The position numbers and the translations under genes are program-made. The notes beneath the pieces were generated by a model that was not told the origin of the DNA, searched no databases, and saw only the letters and a program-made list of their open reading frames with translations. A stretch of 64,000 bases of DNA, taken from positions 3,968,001 through 4,032,000 of the forward strand of contig NZ_JAANOU010000001.1 in assembly GCF_011758765.1 (NCBI RefSeq). Reading direction: 5' to 3'. Shown here one piece after another: positions 41,562 through 51,131 of this stretch. Positions within the stretch are counted from its first letter, which is position 1. Each line of letters starts with the position of its first letter. This stretch comes from Amycolatopsis viridis. GTDB lineage: Bacteria; Actinomycetota; Actinomycetes; Mycobacteriales; Pseudonocardiaceae.

Positions 41562-44500
41562 CTAGGCGACGTGGACAGCCCGGCCGCGGTCACCGGTGAC
41601 GTCGCGCAACTCGGCCGCCTCCGGCGTACCCAGCTCGGCGAACAGCGCGTAGGCGCGGCGCCAGTAGTCCTGGGCGAGGGCCGCGCGCGCGGCGCAGCGG
41701 TGCAGTTCGGCCAGTTCGTTGAGCGCCCGCGCCTGCTGGTACCGCTCGCCGCGGTTGATCGCCGCCCGCAGTCCCGCCTCGGCGAGGTCGGCGGCGGTGA
41801 GCAGGTCACCGATGTCGCGGTGCACCCCGCCGAAGTCGACGAGCACCTCGCTCTCGGTGGCCGGCCCGCTGACGGCGCGGACGAGGCACAACGCCTCGTT
41901 GAGGTTGCTCAGCGCGTCGTCGAACCGCCCGGTCTGCCGGTAGATGTTGCCGAGCCGGTGGCGGGCGTAGGCGACGCGCGGCACCAGTCCGTGCGCCTCG
42001 GCCAGGCTGACGGCGTCCCGGATGTGCTCGAGCGCCTCACGATGCCGGCCCAGCCGCCGCCAGATGTCGCCGAGGTCGGCCAGCGCGCCGATCTCCGCGT
42101 CCGGATCGCCGGCCTGGCGGGACAGCACCAGCGCGCGCCGGTGCTGATCGACGGCCTCATCGAGCCGGCCGAGGGTGGTCAGCGTGGCGCCGAGATTGGC
42201 CGCGAGGGCGCCTTCCAGCCTCTGGTCCCCCGCGCAGAGCGGGTGGGCCGTGCGGAACAGCCGCAGCGCTTCGGAGAATTCGCCAAGGCGGTGGTACAGC
42301 ACACCCAGCTCGGACAGGGACGTGGCTTCCAATTCGCGTTCGCCGTTCCGGCGGTGCAGGTCGATCGCGCGCAGGAACTGCTCACGCGCGTCGGCCGCGC
42401 GGCCGTGGTGCAGGTAGGCGCGCGCGAGGTCGGAGCGGGTGTGCGCCTCGCCGAACTTGTCCTGCGCGGCGCTCGCGGCGGCCAGCGCGGCCTCGTGCGT
42501 GTGGACCCAGTCGTGGTCGTGGCTGTAGCCGTACAGGCACAGGTATGCGCGCAGGCACCGGGTCAGCTGCCACGCGTGGGTGGGCCAGCCCTGCTCGGCG
42601 GCCAGGCTCACCGCCGCGATGAGGCACGGCCGCTCGGCTTCCAGCCAGCGCTTCGCGGACTCGCGGTCGGGCAGCGCGGGGCCGTGCGCCGGGGCGACGC
42701 CGGCGAGCCGGAGGCCCTTGACCGGGTAGATCAGCTGCGTCGCGCGGGCGGCGGTGTGCAGGTAGAAGTCGAGGACGCGGGTGATCGCGGCACGACGGCC
42801 CGCCTCCGGCTCGTGATCACGGGCCAAGCCCCGTGCGTACTCCGCAAGCAGGTTGTGCAGCCCGTACCGGTCGCGGGTGACGACGGTGACGAGGTTCTCG
42901 TCGACGAGCCGGTCGAGCAGCCAGCGCGCCCGCGGCGGGGTCATCCCGGCGAGCGCACCGACCGATTCAGGGGTGAAGTCCGCGCCGGGATGCAGGCCCA
43001 GCAACCGGAACAGGCGCTGCGCCTCCGGCGCGAGGGCCTGGTAGGACAGTTCGAACACCGCCCCCAGCCGGCGGCTGCCCGCGGCCAGCTCGTCAATGCG
43101 GTCACCGGCTTCGGCCAGCCGCGCGGCGAGATCACTGAGTGTCCACATGGGACGGGACTGCAGGCGGCGGGCCGCGAGCGCAACCGCCATCGGCAGCCAG
43201 CCGCACAACTCGCCGACCCGGTACGCGGCCTCCGGTTCGCACTCCACCCGCTTCGCGCCGACGACGCGCACCAGCAGTTCCCGTGCCTCGGCCGGGGTGA
43301 ACACGTCCAACGGCAGCGTGCGGGCACCATCGAGGGCGAGCGCACGGCGGCTGGTGACGAGAACGAGGTTCGTCGGGCCGGCCGGCAGCAGAGGCAGGAT
43401 CTGGTCCTCGCTGGCCGCGTTGTCCAGCAGTACCAGCACGTTCCGCCCGTAGACGCGGTCGCGGTAGAGCGAGGCGCGCTCGTCCAGGCTCGGCGGGACC
43501 TGGTCGCCCGGCACACCGAGCAGGCGCAGGAACGACGCGAGCACCGCGGCCGGATCGGCCGGCGGCTGGTCGGAGTGCCCGCGCAGGTCGACGTAGAGCT
43601 GGCAGTCGCCATACCGCCCCTCCGCGAGCAGCCGGTGCGCGACGTGCACGGCGAGCCGGGTCTTGCCGACACCCGCCATACCCTCGATCAGCGCGATGCC
43701 GACCGCGGTGCCGCCGTCGATCGCGCGCAGGCCGTCGCGCAACGTGGCCAGTTCACGCTCGCGGCCGCTGAAGTCGGCGGTGTCGAGCGGGAGCTGGCGG
43801 TGGGCGCTGACCGGTGCGAACTCGGGGCGCGCGACCTCCTGGCGCAGCACACGCTGGTAAGCCGTGGCGAGCTCGGGCCCTGGGTCGGCGCCGAGTTCGG
43901 CGGCCAGCCGGCGGCGCAGGGTATCGAACACGTCGAGCGCGGCGGCCTGCTGCCCGCTGCCGGCGAGGGCGATCATGAGCCGCGCGTGCACGGCTTCGTG
44001 CAGCGGGTCGGCTTCGGCAACGCGCTGGAGGAGTGGCAGAACCTCCTGGTAGCGCCCGAGATCACTGGCGGCACCGGCGTACTCGACGACGACCGCGCGG
44101 TACTCCCGCACGAGCGCGACGACGATCGGATGCGACTCCAGCGCGCTCAGGCCCTCCAGCGGTTCGCCCCGCCACAGGCCCACCGCTTCCGCGAACAGCC
44201 CGCACGACTCGGCGAGTTCGCCCTCCTCGCGGGCGCTCCGGGCGCGCGCGACGAGCTGACGGAAGAGGAGCAGGTCGTGCTGCCCGTCGGCGACCTTGAG
44301 CTGGTAGCCGCCGCGGGTGGAGATGATGAAACCGTTTTCGGAATCTCCGTGCAGGCGCCGGCGCAGGCGCGAGATCCGGGACTGGAGGAGGTCGACCGTG
44401 CCGTGCTCGGACTGGTCGCCCCAGACGGCCTCAACGAGCGTATCCCGGCCGACGGGCACGTTCGGGGACAGCGCCAGGAGCGCGAGGAGGGTGCGCTGGG

Positions 44501-44822
44501 TCTCCGAACCCGGGTCGACGAGGTCCCCCTCGGCCAGGACGCGCAGCGGCCCGAGCACCTCGACCCGCAGGCCGGCGGCGGCCGGATTCTCGCTGCCGGC
44601 GGCGCCGAGCAAATTCCCGAGTTCCACCCGGGAGAGACCGAGCACCTCGCCCAGTTTTCGCAACGTGGACGCACGCGGCCGTGTGACACGTCCCTGCTCG
44701 ACGTCACGCAAGCCGGCCACGCTCAACCCCGCCAGGTCGGCAACCTCGCGCTGAGTGAGACCCGCACGTCGCCGGAAACCCTGAACCAGCACCCCCAAGC
44801 GGCTCCGCGAACCGTCGCTCAT
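41562..44822 (-). CDS. XRE-SARP-NB-ARC-TPR regulator (AfsR-like)
   Basis: 1086 residues in five parts. An XRE helix-turn-helix (about 10-65: LGVLVQGFRRRAGLTQREVADLAG) precedes an OmpR-type winged helix (about 85-175), a bacterial transcriptional activation domain (about 180-330) and an NB-ARC ATPase with Walker A EGMAGVGKTRLAVH near 388 and VLVLLDNAASEDQ. A C-terminal array of tetratricopeptide repeats runs from about 700 to the end. AfsR/SARP proteins switch on secondary metabolism or development in actinomycetes. The additional XRE domain is less common. ATG at 44822 starts the XRE fold; 14 upstream codons look noncoding. No biosynthetic cluster is adjacent, so the target is unknown. Confidence 0.88.
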   Translation of the reverse strand: MSDGSRSRLGVLVQGFRRRAGLTQREVADLAGLSVAGLRDVEQGRVTRPRASTLRKLGEVLGLSRVELGNLLGAAGSENPAAAGLRVEVLGPLRVLAEGDLVDPGSETQRTLLALLALSPNVPVGRDTLVEAVWGDQSEHGTVDLLQSRISRLRRRLHGDSENGFIISTRGGYQLKVADGQHDLLLFRQLVARARSAREEGELAESCGLFAEAVGLWRGEPLEGLSALESHPIVVALVREYRAVVVEYAGAASDLGRYQEVLPLLQRVAEADPLHEAVHARLMIALAGSGQQAAALDVFDTLRRRLAAELGADPGPELATAYQRVLRQEVARPEFAPVSAHRQLPLDTADFSGRERELATLRDGLRAIDGGTAVGIALIEGMAGVGKTRLAVHVAHRLLAEGRYGDCQLYVDLRGHSDQPPADPAAVLASFLRLLGVPGDQVPPSLDERASLYRDRVYGRNVLVLLDNAASEDQILPLLPAGPTNLVLVTSRRALALDGARTLPLDVFTPAEARELLVRVVGAKRVECEPEAAYRVGELCGWLPMAVALAARRLQSRPMWTLSDLAARLAEAGDRIDELAAGSRRLGAVFELSYQALAPEAQRLFRLLGLHPGADFTPESVGALAGMTPPRARWLLDRLVDENLVTVVTRDRYGLHNLLAEYARGLARDHEPEAGRRAAITRVLDFYLHTAARATQLIYPVKGLRLAGVAPAHGPALPDRESAKRWLEAERPCLIAAVSLAAEQGWPTHAWQLTRCLRAYLCLYGYSHDHDWVHTHEAALAAASAAQDKFGEAHTRSDLARAYLHHGRAADAREQFLRAIDLHRRNGERELEATSLSELGVLYHRLGEFSEALRLFRTAHPLCAGDQRLEGALAANLGATLTTLGRLDEAVDQHRRALVLSRQAGDPDAEIGALADLGDIWRRLGRHREALEHIRDAVSLAEAHGLVPRVAYARHRLGNIYRQTGRFDDALSNLNEALCLVRAVSGPATESEVLVDFGGVHRDIGDLLTAADLAEAGLRAAINRGERYQQARALNELAELHRCAARAALAQDYWRRAYALFAELGTPEAAELRDVTGDRGRAVHVA

Positions 44823-45479
44823 CCGTTCACCGCCCCGATCTCGTCGTTCGCAGCTAGGACGCACCGACGCGCCCAGCCGTTCCCGCGGTACCTCGACAGA
44901 GTTACAGACTTCGCTTTGAAAACGCTTCGAAGGAGCGGGGTCGCTGCGCCGCTGGCCGGAATCAGTTCCAGGAGAAGGCGATCACTCCACGCACTGGGTG
45001 ACGAGCGATTACCCTGAGTGCTTGCGGGGGCAGTGGTCCACTGCGAGGTTACCGGGAGATGGCGGCCCTGGTGGCCGCACCGCGGAGCTGATGGCGCGGC
45101 GGTGCCGTGCGGACCGCACGCGGGCGGGCCGGCGGCGCGTTCACCGGTGGGCCAATGGTGCACCGCCGGCGGGCCGTGGTGCGATCGCGAGAGTGCCGGT
45201 GACGTGGCGCTGAACGGATTGCGCACCGTGGTCCAAGCCAGTGGTCTCCTGCCGTGGAGGGGCCGGTCGTGCGGCTCAGCACCAGTGGTCCAGTCATCGG
45301 CAGATGAGAGAACCGCTCGCGCACAAGGTGCAGGGCGCCACCGCACAACCACGTGATCACGGCCCCGCGGACAGGACGGGCACCTGGCGGTCACCGGATC
45401 CAGGACAGGCCCACCGGCGGACCCAGCTCCGCCGACGGGCCGGCAGGCATCGTGCCCTCGACCGGTCTCGGGCGGCCGC
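44823..45479. other. Gene-free stretch between the two SARP genes
   Basis: About 660 bases hold no convincing gene. It has a perfect 15-bp palindrome (45030-45044, GCAGTGG-T-CCACTGC) and GTGGTCCA in three places (45033, 45228, 45285), plus a near copy at about 45240. The segment just upstream of SARP 1 (44880-44950) is AT-richer and probably holds its promoter, although I cannot pick boxes with confidence. Confidence 0.5.
45030..45044. promoter_or_regulatory. 15-bp palindrome GCAGTGG-T-CCACTGC
   Basis: Seven-base perfect arms around one base, about 210 bp upstream of the first SARP gene and 435 bp downstream of the second. The GTGGTCCA half recurs at 45228 and 45285. It may be a regulator binding site; the binding protein is unknown. 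Confidence 0.35.
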
Positions 45480-48266
45480 CTACGAACGCCGCTCCGGCAC
45501 CACGCCATCCAGCTTCGCGCGGATCTCGCCGGCGTCGGGGGACCCGAGCTCCTCCAGCAATTCCACCGCGGCCCGCCACGCGCGCCGCGCCGCCGCCACG
45601 TCGCCGCGCGCCCGCTCCACATCGCCAAGGCGGTTCAGCGATCGGCTCTCGTAGTAGCGGCTGCCGTGCCTGCGGTACATCCCCACGGCCTTGTCATAAC
45701 AGTGCGCCGCCTCGTCGAGGTTGCCCAGCGACTGCTGCGCATACCCCACGCTGTCCCAGGCGTTCGCCTCGCCGACCAGGTTCCCCAGCTCCGCCTGCCG
45801 CGCGATGGACTCCTTGCAGTACGCCAGGGCCTGTTCGTGATCACCCAGCCGCACGCAGCTCCACCCCAGGTTGTTCAACGCGAGGGCTTCACCGAACCGG
45901 TTCCCGGCCGCCTGGAACAACTCCAGTGCCCGCCACGCGTGCTGGTACGTCTCCGCGTAGTCGCCGAGCCGGTCACACACCCAGGTCAGCCCCTGCCGCA
46001 CATCCGCCTGGTTGCCGAGATCCCCGAGCTCCTCGAACAACCGCAGCGCACGGTCCAGCTGCGTCCGGGCCTCCGCGTCCCGCCCGAGCGCCGTCAGGAT
46101 GACCGCCAGGCCGCGGTGACTGTGCGCCAGCGCAACCGGATCCCCCAGCCGCGTGGCCGCTTCCAGCGCCACCTCGTACGTCCGTGGCTCGCCCAGCCAA
46201 TGCCGGCCCTGCCGGATCAACGTGTGACTCAGGGCACATGCCAGCTGCCAGGCCTGCGTGTCGAACCCCGTCGCGGCTGCCTGGTCGATCACCGCCACCA
46301 GAACCGGGTGCTCGGCGGCGAACCACGCCGCCGCGTCCGTGGGCGCCTCGGCCGTGACCCCGGGGGAAACCGGCTCCAGGGCGAGCGGATCGCGCTGCGG
46401 GCTCAGCGCCCCGACCGCGAGGTGCGCGGTGTGCACGTAATGATCGAGCATCCGCCGCACCGCCGCGATCCGCTCCGGCTCCGGATCCTCCTCTTGCGTC
46501 AGCTCGATGGCGTACGCGCGCAGCAGGTCGTGGAAGGCGTAGCAACCCGGCGCCCGCTCGGTGACCAGGTGGGCGCGGATCAGCTCGGCCAGCAGCGGCT
46601 TCACCCGCGGCACCCCGAGCAGGCTGGCCGCCGCCTCGACCGTCACGTGCGGCCCCGGATGCAATCCCAGGAACCGGAACAGCCGCGCCGCGTCGTCGCT
46701 GATCGCGTGGTACGACCAGGAGAACACGGCACGCACGTCCGAGGACGCGTCGTCGCCTTCGAACGCGTCGAGCCCGCCGCGCGCCGCGGACAACTCGGCA
46801 GCCACCTCCCCCAGTGTGAACCCCGGGTTGGTCGCCGCCCGTGCCGCGACGATCGCCAGCGCCAGCGGCAACCGCGCGCACAACGCGTTGATCTGCGCGA
46901 CGGCCTCCGGCTCCGCCGCGACCCGGTCCCCGCCGAGCCGCCGCGCGAGGAGATCGCGGGCCTCCGCGCCGGACAGCAGATCCAGGCTCACCGGCGCGGC
47001 ACCCTCGACCGCGACCAGGCTCGCGAGCTGGTTCCGGCTGGTCACCACCGTGAAGCTGCCGGGCGCGCCGGGCAGCAGCGGCCGCACCTGGTCGGCGTCG
47101 CGGGCATTGTCCAGCACCACGAGCACCCGCTTGTCGGCCAGCAGGCTGCGATAGAGGCTGACCTGCGCCTCCACGCTCACCGGAATCCGTTGCGCGGGAA
47201 CCGAAAGCGCGTCCAGGAACCTCCGCACCGCCTCGGCCGCGCTCATCGCACACCCGCCCGGATCGAAGCCACGCAGGTTGACGTACAACTGCCCGTCCGG
47301 GAACCGGTCCCGCACCCGGTGCGCCCAGTGGACCGCGAAGGCCGACTTGCCGACACCGGCACCGCCGCTGACCACCGCCACCGACGCCGACGGCCGGCCA
47401 CCACCACCGCCCAGCGGCAGCAGGGCGTCCAGCCGCGCGAGGTCCCGCATCCGCCCGGCGAACTGCGGCACGTCACCCGGCAGCTGACGCGGCACCGGCC
47501 CGTCCGCGGGCTCGTCCCGCAACAGCCGCACCTGCGTCTCACGCAACAACGGTCCGGGCTCCACGCCGAGTTCCTCGACGAGCCGGGACCGGACCGCGGT
47601 GTAGACCTCCAGCGCCTCCGGTGTCCGGCCGCAGCGGTGCAGCGCCCGCATCAGCAGCGCCTGCAGGCGTTCCCGGAACGGGTTGTCCTCGGCCTCCTGC
47701 CGCAGCGCGGTGACCACCGACCGGTGCCGCCCGGCAGCGAGCTCGGCGTCGAAGTAGTCCTCCAGCGCGCTCAGCCGCTTCTCGGCGAGCGCCGGGCCTT
47801 CCCGCTCCAGCAACGACTGGGCGACCCCGCCCAGCACCGGACCCTGCCACAGGTCCAGCGCCGCCCGCAGCCGCCGTGCCGCGTCCTCGACCCGGCCCGC
47901 GTCGAGGTCGTCGCGCGCCCGGCCCACGGCCTCGTCGAACTCGTGCAGGTCCAGCTCACCCGGCCCGACCTCGATCACGTAACCCGGCGAACGCCGGGTG
48001 ATCACCGGGGCGCCGATCAGCTTGCGCAGCTCGGAAATGTAAACCTGCACCTGACCGCGGACGGTCGCGGGCGGCGCGGCACCCCACACCTGAGCGACCA
48101 GCTGCTCGTCCGGAACCACGCGCCCGGCGTTGAGCAGCAGCACCGCGAGCACGGACCGCTGCTTCGGCCCGCCGAGCCGCACCGGCCCATCCGGACCCGA
48201 CACCTCGATCGGGCCCAGCAGCCGGTACCGCACCAGGCGGGGCGAGGTCTCGGACACGCTCGTCAT
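45480..48266 (-). CDS. SARP-NB-ARC-TPR regulator (AfsR/DnrI/RedD type)
   Basis: 928 residues. An OmpR-type DNA-binding domain (about 12-95: YRLLGPIEVSGPDGPVRLGG, GPKQRSVLAVLLLNAGRVV) is followed by the activation domain (100-250), an NB-ARC ATPase with Walker A SGGAGVGKSAFAVHWAHR near 300 and RVLVVLDNARDADQV, and a winged-helix/TPR region. The repeats near the end (FGEALALNNLGWSCVRLGDH, GEANAWDSVGYAQQSLGN) are textbook TPRs. It has the canonical AfsR layout without the XRE domain of its neighbour. Both lie on the same strand 657 bp apart. The start is ATG 48266, with a GTG directly before it. Confidence 0.9.
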   Translation of the reverse strand: MTSVSETSPRLVRYRLLGPIEVSGPDGPVRLGGPKQRSVLAVLLLNAGRVVPDEQLVAQVWGAAPPATVRGQVQVYISELRKLIGAPVITRRSPGYVIEVGPGELDLHEFDEAVGRARDDLDAGRVEDAARRLRAALDLWQGPVLGGVAQSLLEREGPALAEKRLSALEDYFDAELAAGRHRSVVTALRQEAEDNPFRERLQALLMRALHRCGRTPEALEVYTAVRSRLVEELGVEPGPLLRETQVRLLRDEPADGPVPRQLPGDVPQFAGRMRDLARLDALLPLGGGGGRPSASVAVVSGGAGVGKSAFAVHWAHRVRDRFPDGQLYVNLRGFDPGGCAMSAAEAVRRFLDALSVPAQRIPVSVEAQVSLYRSLLADKRVLVVLDNARDADQVRPLLPGAPGSFTVVTSRNQLASLVAVEGAAPVSLDLLSGAEARDLLARRLGGDRVAAEPEAVAQINALCARLPLALAIVAARAATNPGFTLGEVAAELSAARGGLDAFEGDDASSDVRAVFSWSYHAISDDAARLFRFLGLHPGPHVTVEAAASLLGVPRVKPLLAELIRAHLVTERAPGCYAFHDLLRAYAIELTQEEDPEPERIAAVRRMLDHYVHTAHLAVGALSPQRDPLALEPVSPGVTAEAPTDAAAWFAAEHPVLVAVIDQAAATGFDTQAWQLACALSHTLIRQGRHWLGEPRTYEVALEAATRLGDPVALAHSHRGLAVILTALGRDAEARTQLDRALRLFEELGDLGNQADVRQGLTWVCDRLGDYAETYQHAWRALELFQAAGNRFGEALALNNLGWSCVRLGDHEQALAYCKESIARQAELGNLVGEANAWDSVGYAQQSLGNLDEAAHCYDKAVGMYRRHGSRYYESRSLNRLGDVERARGDVAAARRAWRAAVELLEELGSPDAGEIRAKLDGVVPERRS

Positions 48267-48335
48267 CACCTTTCACACCGCACGGTCATCGCCGCGCCAC
48301 GGCTGGAGAAACAACCAGAAATCTGGCCGGGCGCG

Positions 48336-49223
48336 CTAGGGAGTCCCCCCATCGGATGACAGGTCCGCCACGATCAGATCGACCAGCTCGAGCACCGCAC
48401 GGCCGGTCAGGACCACCTCGGTGGCCGCCCCCGGGTTGAAGCAGAGGACGTGCCGTTCGTCCGGCCAGCGGATGAACAGGTTGAACATCAGATCGGTGGT
48501 GTGATGGTGGTCCTTGCCCATGACCTCCTCGCACATCGCCACCGACGAGAACGCGGTGATCACCGGGAGCTCGTCGGTACCGGCGAGCCGCCACGGCAGC
48601 GGCGGGATTCCAGGCCGGTCGTTGACCGGCACCGGTCCCGTCGTCGGGACCACCACCTCAGCGGGCACCAGAGCCTCCAGAAATGCCTTGTCGTCAGCGG
48701 TGGCGACAGCCTCCGCGAGTGCGTTCTCCAGCGTGTTGGACGGCGGCAGATCCGTCCGCGGTTCCCGCTCCCCCGCGAATTCGTCGAGCACCAGCAGCGG
48801 GACCAGCGTGCGCAGCTCGTCCTGCACCGCCTCCTGGAACACAGACGACGGCACGCTGGTCAGTTCACCCCCGGCCAGTTCCCTGACCGCCGGAACCGGC
48901 AGGTCCGCGCCGATCGGCAGACCCGGGTTGATGAGGAGCCGGTCGGCGTCCAGGTCGGCGAACGCGGCCCGGGTGTGCCCGCGCGCGTACGGCCCGAGGA
49001 ACCGGCCGAGTGCCTCGGCGGAGGTGAAGACCATCAGGTCCCGCTCACCCAGCCCGAGTGGACGCGTCACCTGCTCGTGTTCGGCCGTCCCGGGAGCGGG
49101 CAGGACCGGGACGTAGAAAGACCCGTCCAGAACCAGTTGGGCGTACCGCCGCGTGTCACCCGCGTCGATCGCCGCCTGCAGTGCGTGCTCCAAGTCATTG
49201 CTCGGCTGCCACGAAGGTTCCAC
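48336..49223 (-). CDS. SseB-like protein, paralogue 1
   Basis: 295 residues with two SseB-type alpha/beta modules. The first has ALQAAIDAGDTRRYAQLVLD, GSFYVPVLPAPG and LMVFTSAEALGRFL. The second has ALAEAVATADDKAFLEALVP and AEVVVPTTGPVP, ending RWPDERHVLCFNPGAATEVV. SseB-fold domains in actinomycetes often sit near type VII secretion genes, but their role there is not settled. It is divergent from the beta-helix/AAA+ gene (64 bp) and is a paralogue of the protein encoded at 51132-52058. GTG at 49223 after AAGGGC is the chosen start. Confidence 0.75.
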   Translation of the reverse strand: MEPSWQPSNDLEHALQAAIDAGDTRRYAQLVLDGSFYVPVLPAPGTAEHEQVTRPLGLGERDLMVFTSAEALGRFLGPYARGHTRAAFADLDADRLLINPGLPIGADLPVPAVRELAGGELTSVPSSVFQEAVQDELRTLVPLLVLDEFAGEREPRTDLPPSNTLENALAEAVATADDKAFLEALVPAEVVVPTTGPVPVNDRPGIPPLPWRLAGTDELPVITAFSSVAMCEEVMGKDHHHTTDLMFNLFIRWPDERHVLCFNPGAATEVVLTGRAVLELVDLIVADLSSDGGTP

Positions 49224-49287
49224 GCGCCCTTGCCTTTCTGCGGTACCTTTTGTCCAGCAGACCCTAGTCGTCCGAACCACGGAAGCC

Positions 49288-50970
49288 ATGCCACGCACCC
49301 TCTTCGTCGCCCCCGATCAGCGCGGCGCCCTGCCCACCATCCGCGACGCGCTCGAAGCCGCCGACGAGGGTTCGGTCATCTCGATCGCCCCGGGTGACTA
49401 CCCCGAGCCGATCACGATCACACGGCAGCACGTGACGCTGTCCGCCCGCGAAGCCGGCACCGTCACGATCAGCTCGCCGTTCCCGGACCAGCCGGTCGTG
49501 TCCGTCACCGACGCCCGCGTCGAGCTGATCGGGCTCACCTTCACCGCCGAGGAGCGCGCTGCCGTCCGCGTGCGCGGCGGTCAGGTGAAGATCGTGGAGT
49601 GCACGGCGACGGCCCGGTTCGCACCGGGGATCGACGTCGCGGGCGCACAGCAGATCGAGGTGCGCAACACCCACGTCACCGGTGGGCAGTACGGGATCGT
49701 CGTCGAGGAGTCCGACGGCGTCATCGACCGGTGCGAGATCCGCGAGATCGCGGACGACGGCCTGATCGTCCGGCTCGGTTCCCGGGTGAAGGTGCGGCAC
49801 TGCACCATCGCCGGGTGCGGGTTCCGCGGCGTGTACATGTACCAGGCCGGCGATTCCACGCTCGACCGGTGCGACATCTCCCAGACCGGCGACGCCGGGA
49901 TCGCCGTGGCCGACCAGAGCTCACCCACCATCAGCACCTGCTGGGTGCACGACACGCAGGGCGTGGGGATCAGCGTCGGCCGCGGGTGCGGCGGCGTGAT
50001 CGAGGACTGCCGGGTGGAGAACACCGCCGTGCCGGGCATCCACCTCGCCGACGGTGCCCGCACCGAGGTCCGCGAGGGCGACCCGTCCCGTGCCCAGGTG
50101 CCGGTGGGTGCGGTCGCGACCAGCGGCAACCACCAGGACCTGGACAGCGTCGACAAGCTGCTCGGCGAGCTGGACCGGATGATCGGGCTGCGCGGTGTCA
50201 AATCCGAGGTGCGCGGCCTGATCGACGAGATCCAGGTAAACGAATGGCGCCGCAGTGAGGGCCTGTCCGTCGGCACGGTCAGCAACCACCTGGTGTTCGC
50301 GGGCGCGCCCGGTACCGGTAAGACGACGGTGGCGCGGATCTACGGTCAGCTCCTCAAGGCGCTGGGGATCCTGCCGAACGGCCGGTTCAAGGAGGTGTCC
50401 CGGCGCGACCTGGTCGGCCAGTACATCGGGCACACCGCGGAAAAGGCCGCATCGGTGTTCGAGGAGGCGCGCGGTGGCGTCCTCTTCATCGACGAGGCGT
50501 ACACCCTGTCCCGCTCCAGCGGCAGCGGCGCCGACTTCGGTCAGGAAGCCATCGACACGCTGGTGAAACTGATGGAGGACCACCGTGACGAGGTCGCGGT
50601 GATCGTCGCCGGCTACACCGACGAGATGGGGAAGTTCCTCGACGCCAACCCCGGTCTCGCATCACGGTTCGGCAAGACGCTGGAGTTCGAGAACTACAGC
50701 CCCGAAGAGCTCGTCTCGATCAGCCTGCACATGACGCGCAACGACGACTACCTCCTCGGCGAGGACCTCGACCTGGCGCTGCTGGAGTGGTTCACGCAGA
50801 TGGAGCGCGACCAGAACTTCGGCAACGCGCGCGAGGCTCGCAAGCTGCTGGAGCGGATGCGCAAGGCCCAGTCCACGCGGCTGCGGTCGCTGGGTCACCG
50901 GCCCTCGCGGGACGACCTGCGCACGCTGACACTGGACGACCTGCTGGAGGCCGTGCGCGGCACCGGCTGA
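49288..50970 (+). CDS. Right-handed beta-helix / AAA+ ATPase fusion (EccA/CbxX-like)
   Basis: 560 residues. Residues 1-275 are a right-handed parallel beta-helix built of short repeats (VEVRNTHVTGGQYGIVVEES, DRCEIREIADDGLIVRLGS, RHCTIAGCGFRGVYMYQAGD, TLDRCDISQTGDAGIAV). Residues 300-555 are a CbxX/CfqX-type AAA+ domain with pore and nucleotide motifs: MIGLRGVKSEVRGLIDEIQV, Walker A FAGAPGTGKTTVARIYG (about 336-352), GQYIGHTAEKAASVFEEA, Walker B GGVLFIDEAYTL, sensor IVAGYTDEM and arginine finger PGLASRFGKTLEF. The AAA+ part is the type found in EccA of type VII secretion. Here the usual EccA TPR half is replaced by a beta-helix that could bind a protein or glycan client. Confidence 0.88.
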   Translation: MPRTLFVAPDQRGALPTIRDALEAADEGSVISIAPGDYPEPITITRQHVTLSAREAGTVTISSPFPDQPVVSVTDARVELIGLTFTAEERAAVRVRGGQVKIVECTATARFAPGIDVAGAQQIEVRNTHVTGGQYGIVVEESDGVIDRCEIREIADDGLIVRLGSRVKVRHCTIAGCGFRGVYMYQAGDSTLDRCDISQTGDAGIAVADQSSPTISTCWVHDTQGVGISVGRGCGGVIEDCRVENTAVPGIHLADGARTEVREGDPSRAQVPVGAVATSGNHQDLDSVDKLLGELDRMIGLRGVKSEVRGLIDEIQVNEWRRSEGLSVGTVSNHLVFAGAPGTGKTTVARIYGQLLKALGILPNGRFKEVSRRDLVGQYIGHTAEKAASVFEEARGGVLFIDEAYTLSRSSGSGADFGQEAIDTLVKLMEDHRDEVAVIVAGYTDEMGKFLDANPGLASRFGKTLEFENYSPEELVSISLHMTRNDDYLLGEDLDLALLEWFTQMERDQNFGNAREARKLLERMRKAQSTRLRSLGHRPSRDDLRTLTLDDLLEAVRGTG

Positions 50971-51017
50971 GCCGTCATGCCGGATGCGGCTACGTGCGCC
51001 ACCGGCATCACCGGGCC

Positions 51018-51042
51018 GGTGCACCTGCATTCCAGGTGCACC
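51018..51042. terminator. Bidirectional hairpin terminator
   Basis: GGTGCACCTG (51018-51027) and CAGGTGCACC (51033-51042) form a perfect 10-bp stem with a 5-base loop. It lies between the convergent AAA+ fusion gene (ends 50970) and the second SseB-like gene (ends 51132). Confidence 0.65.
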
Positions 51043-51131
51043 GCGCAGGCCGCCTCGATCGCCCGCGGAGAACTGTCGGCCGTGGGCGCGACCTCAGGGC
51101 TGGGCCCACGGCCGGCGTCCCGTGTGCGGCG

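Noticed and set aside
44998-45360. Short reading frames in both directions between the SARP genes
   Set aside because: They have no ribosome binding sites, no fold-like sequence and Arg/Pro-rich composition typical of noncoding GC-rich DNA.
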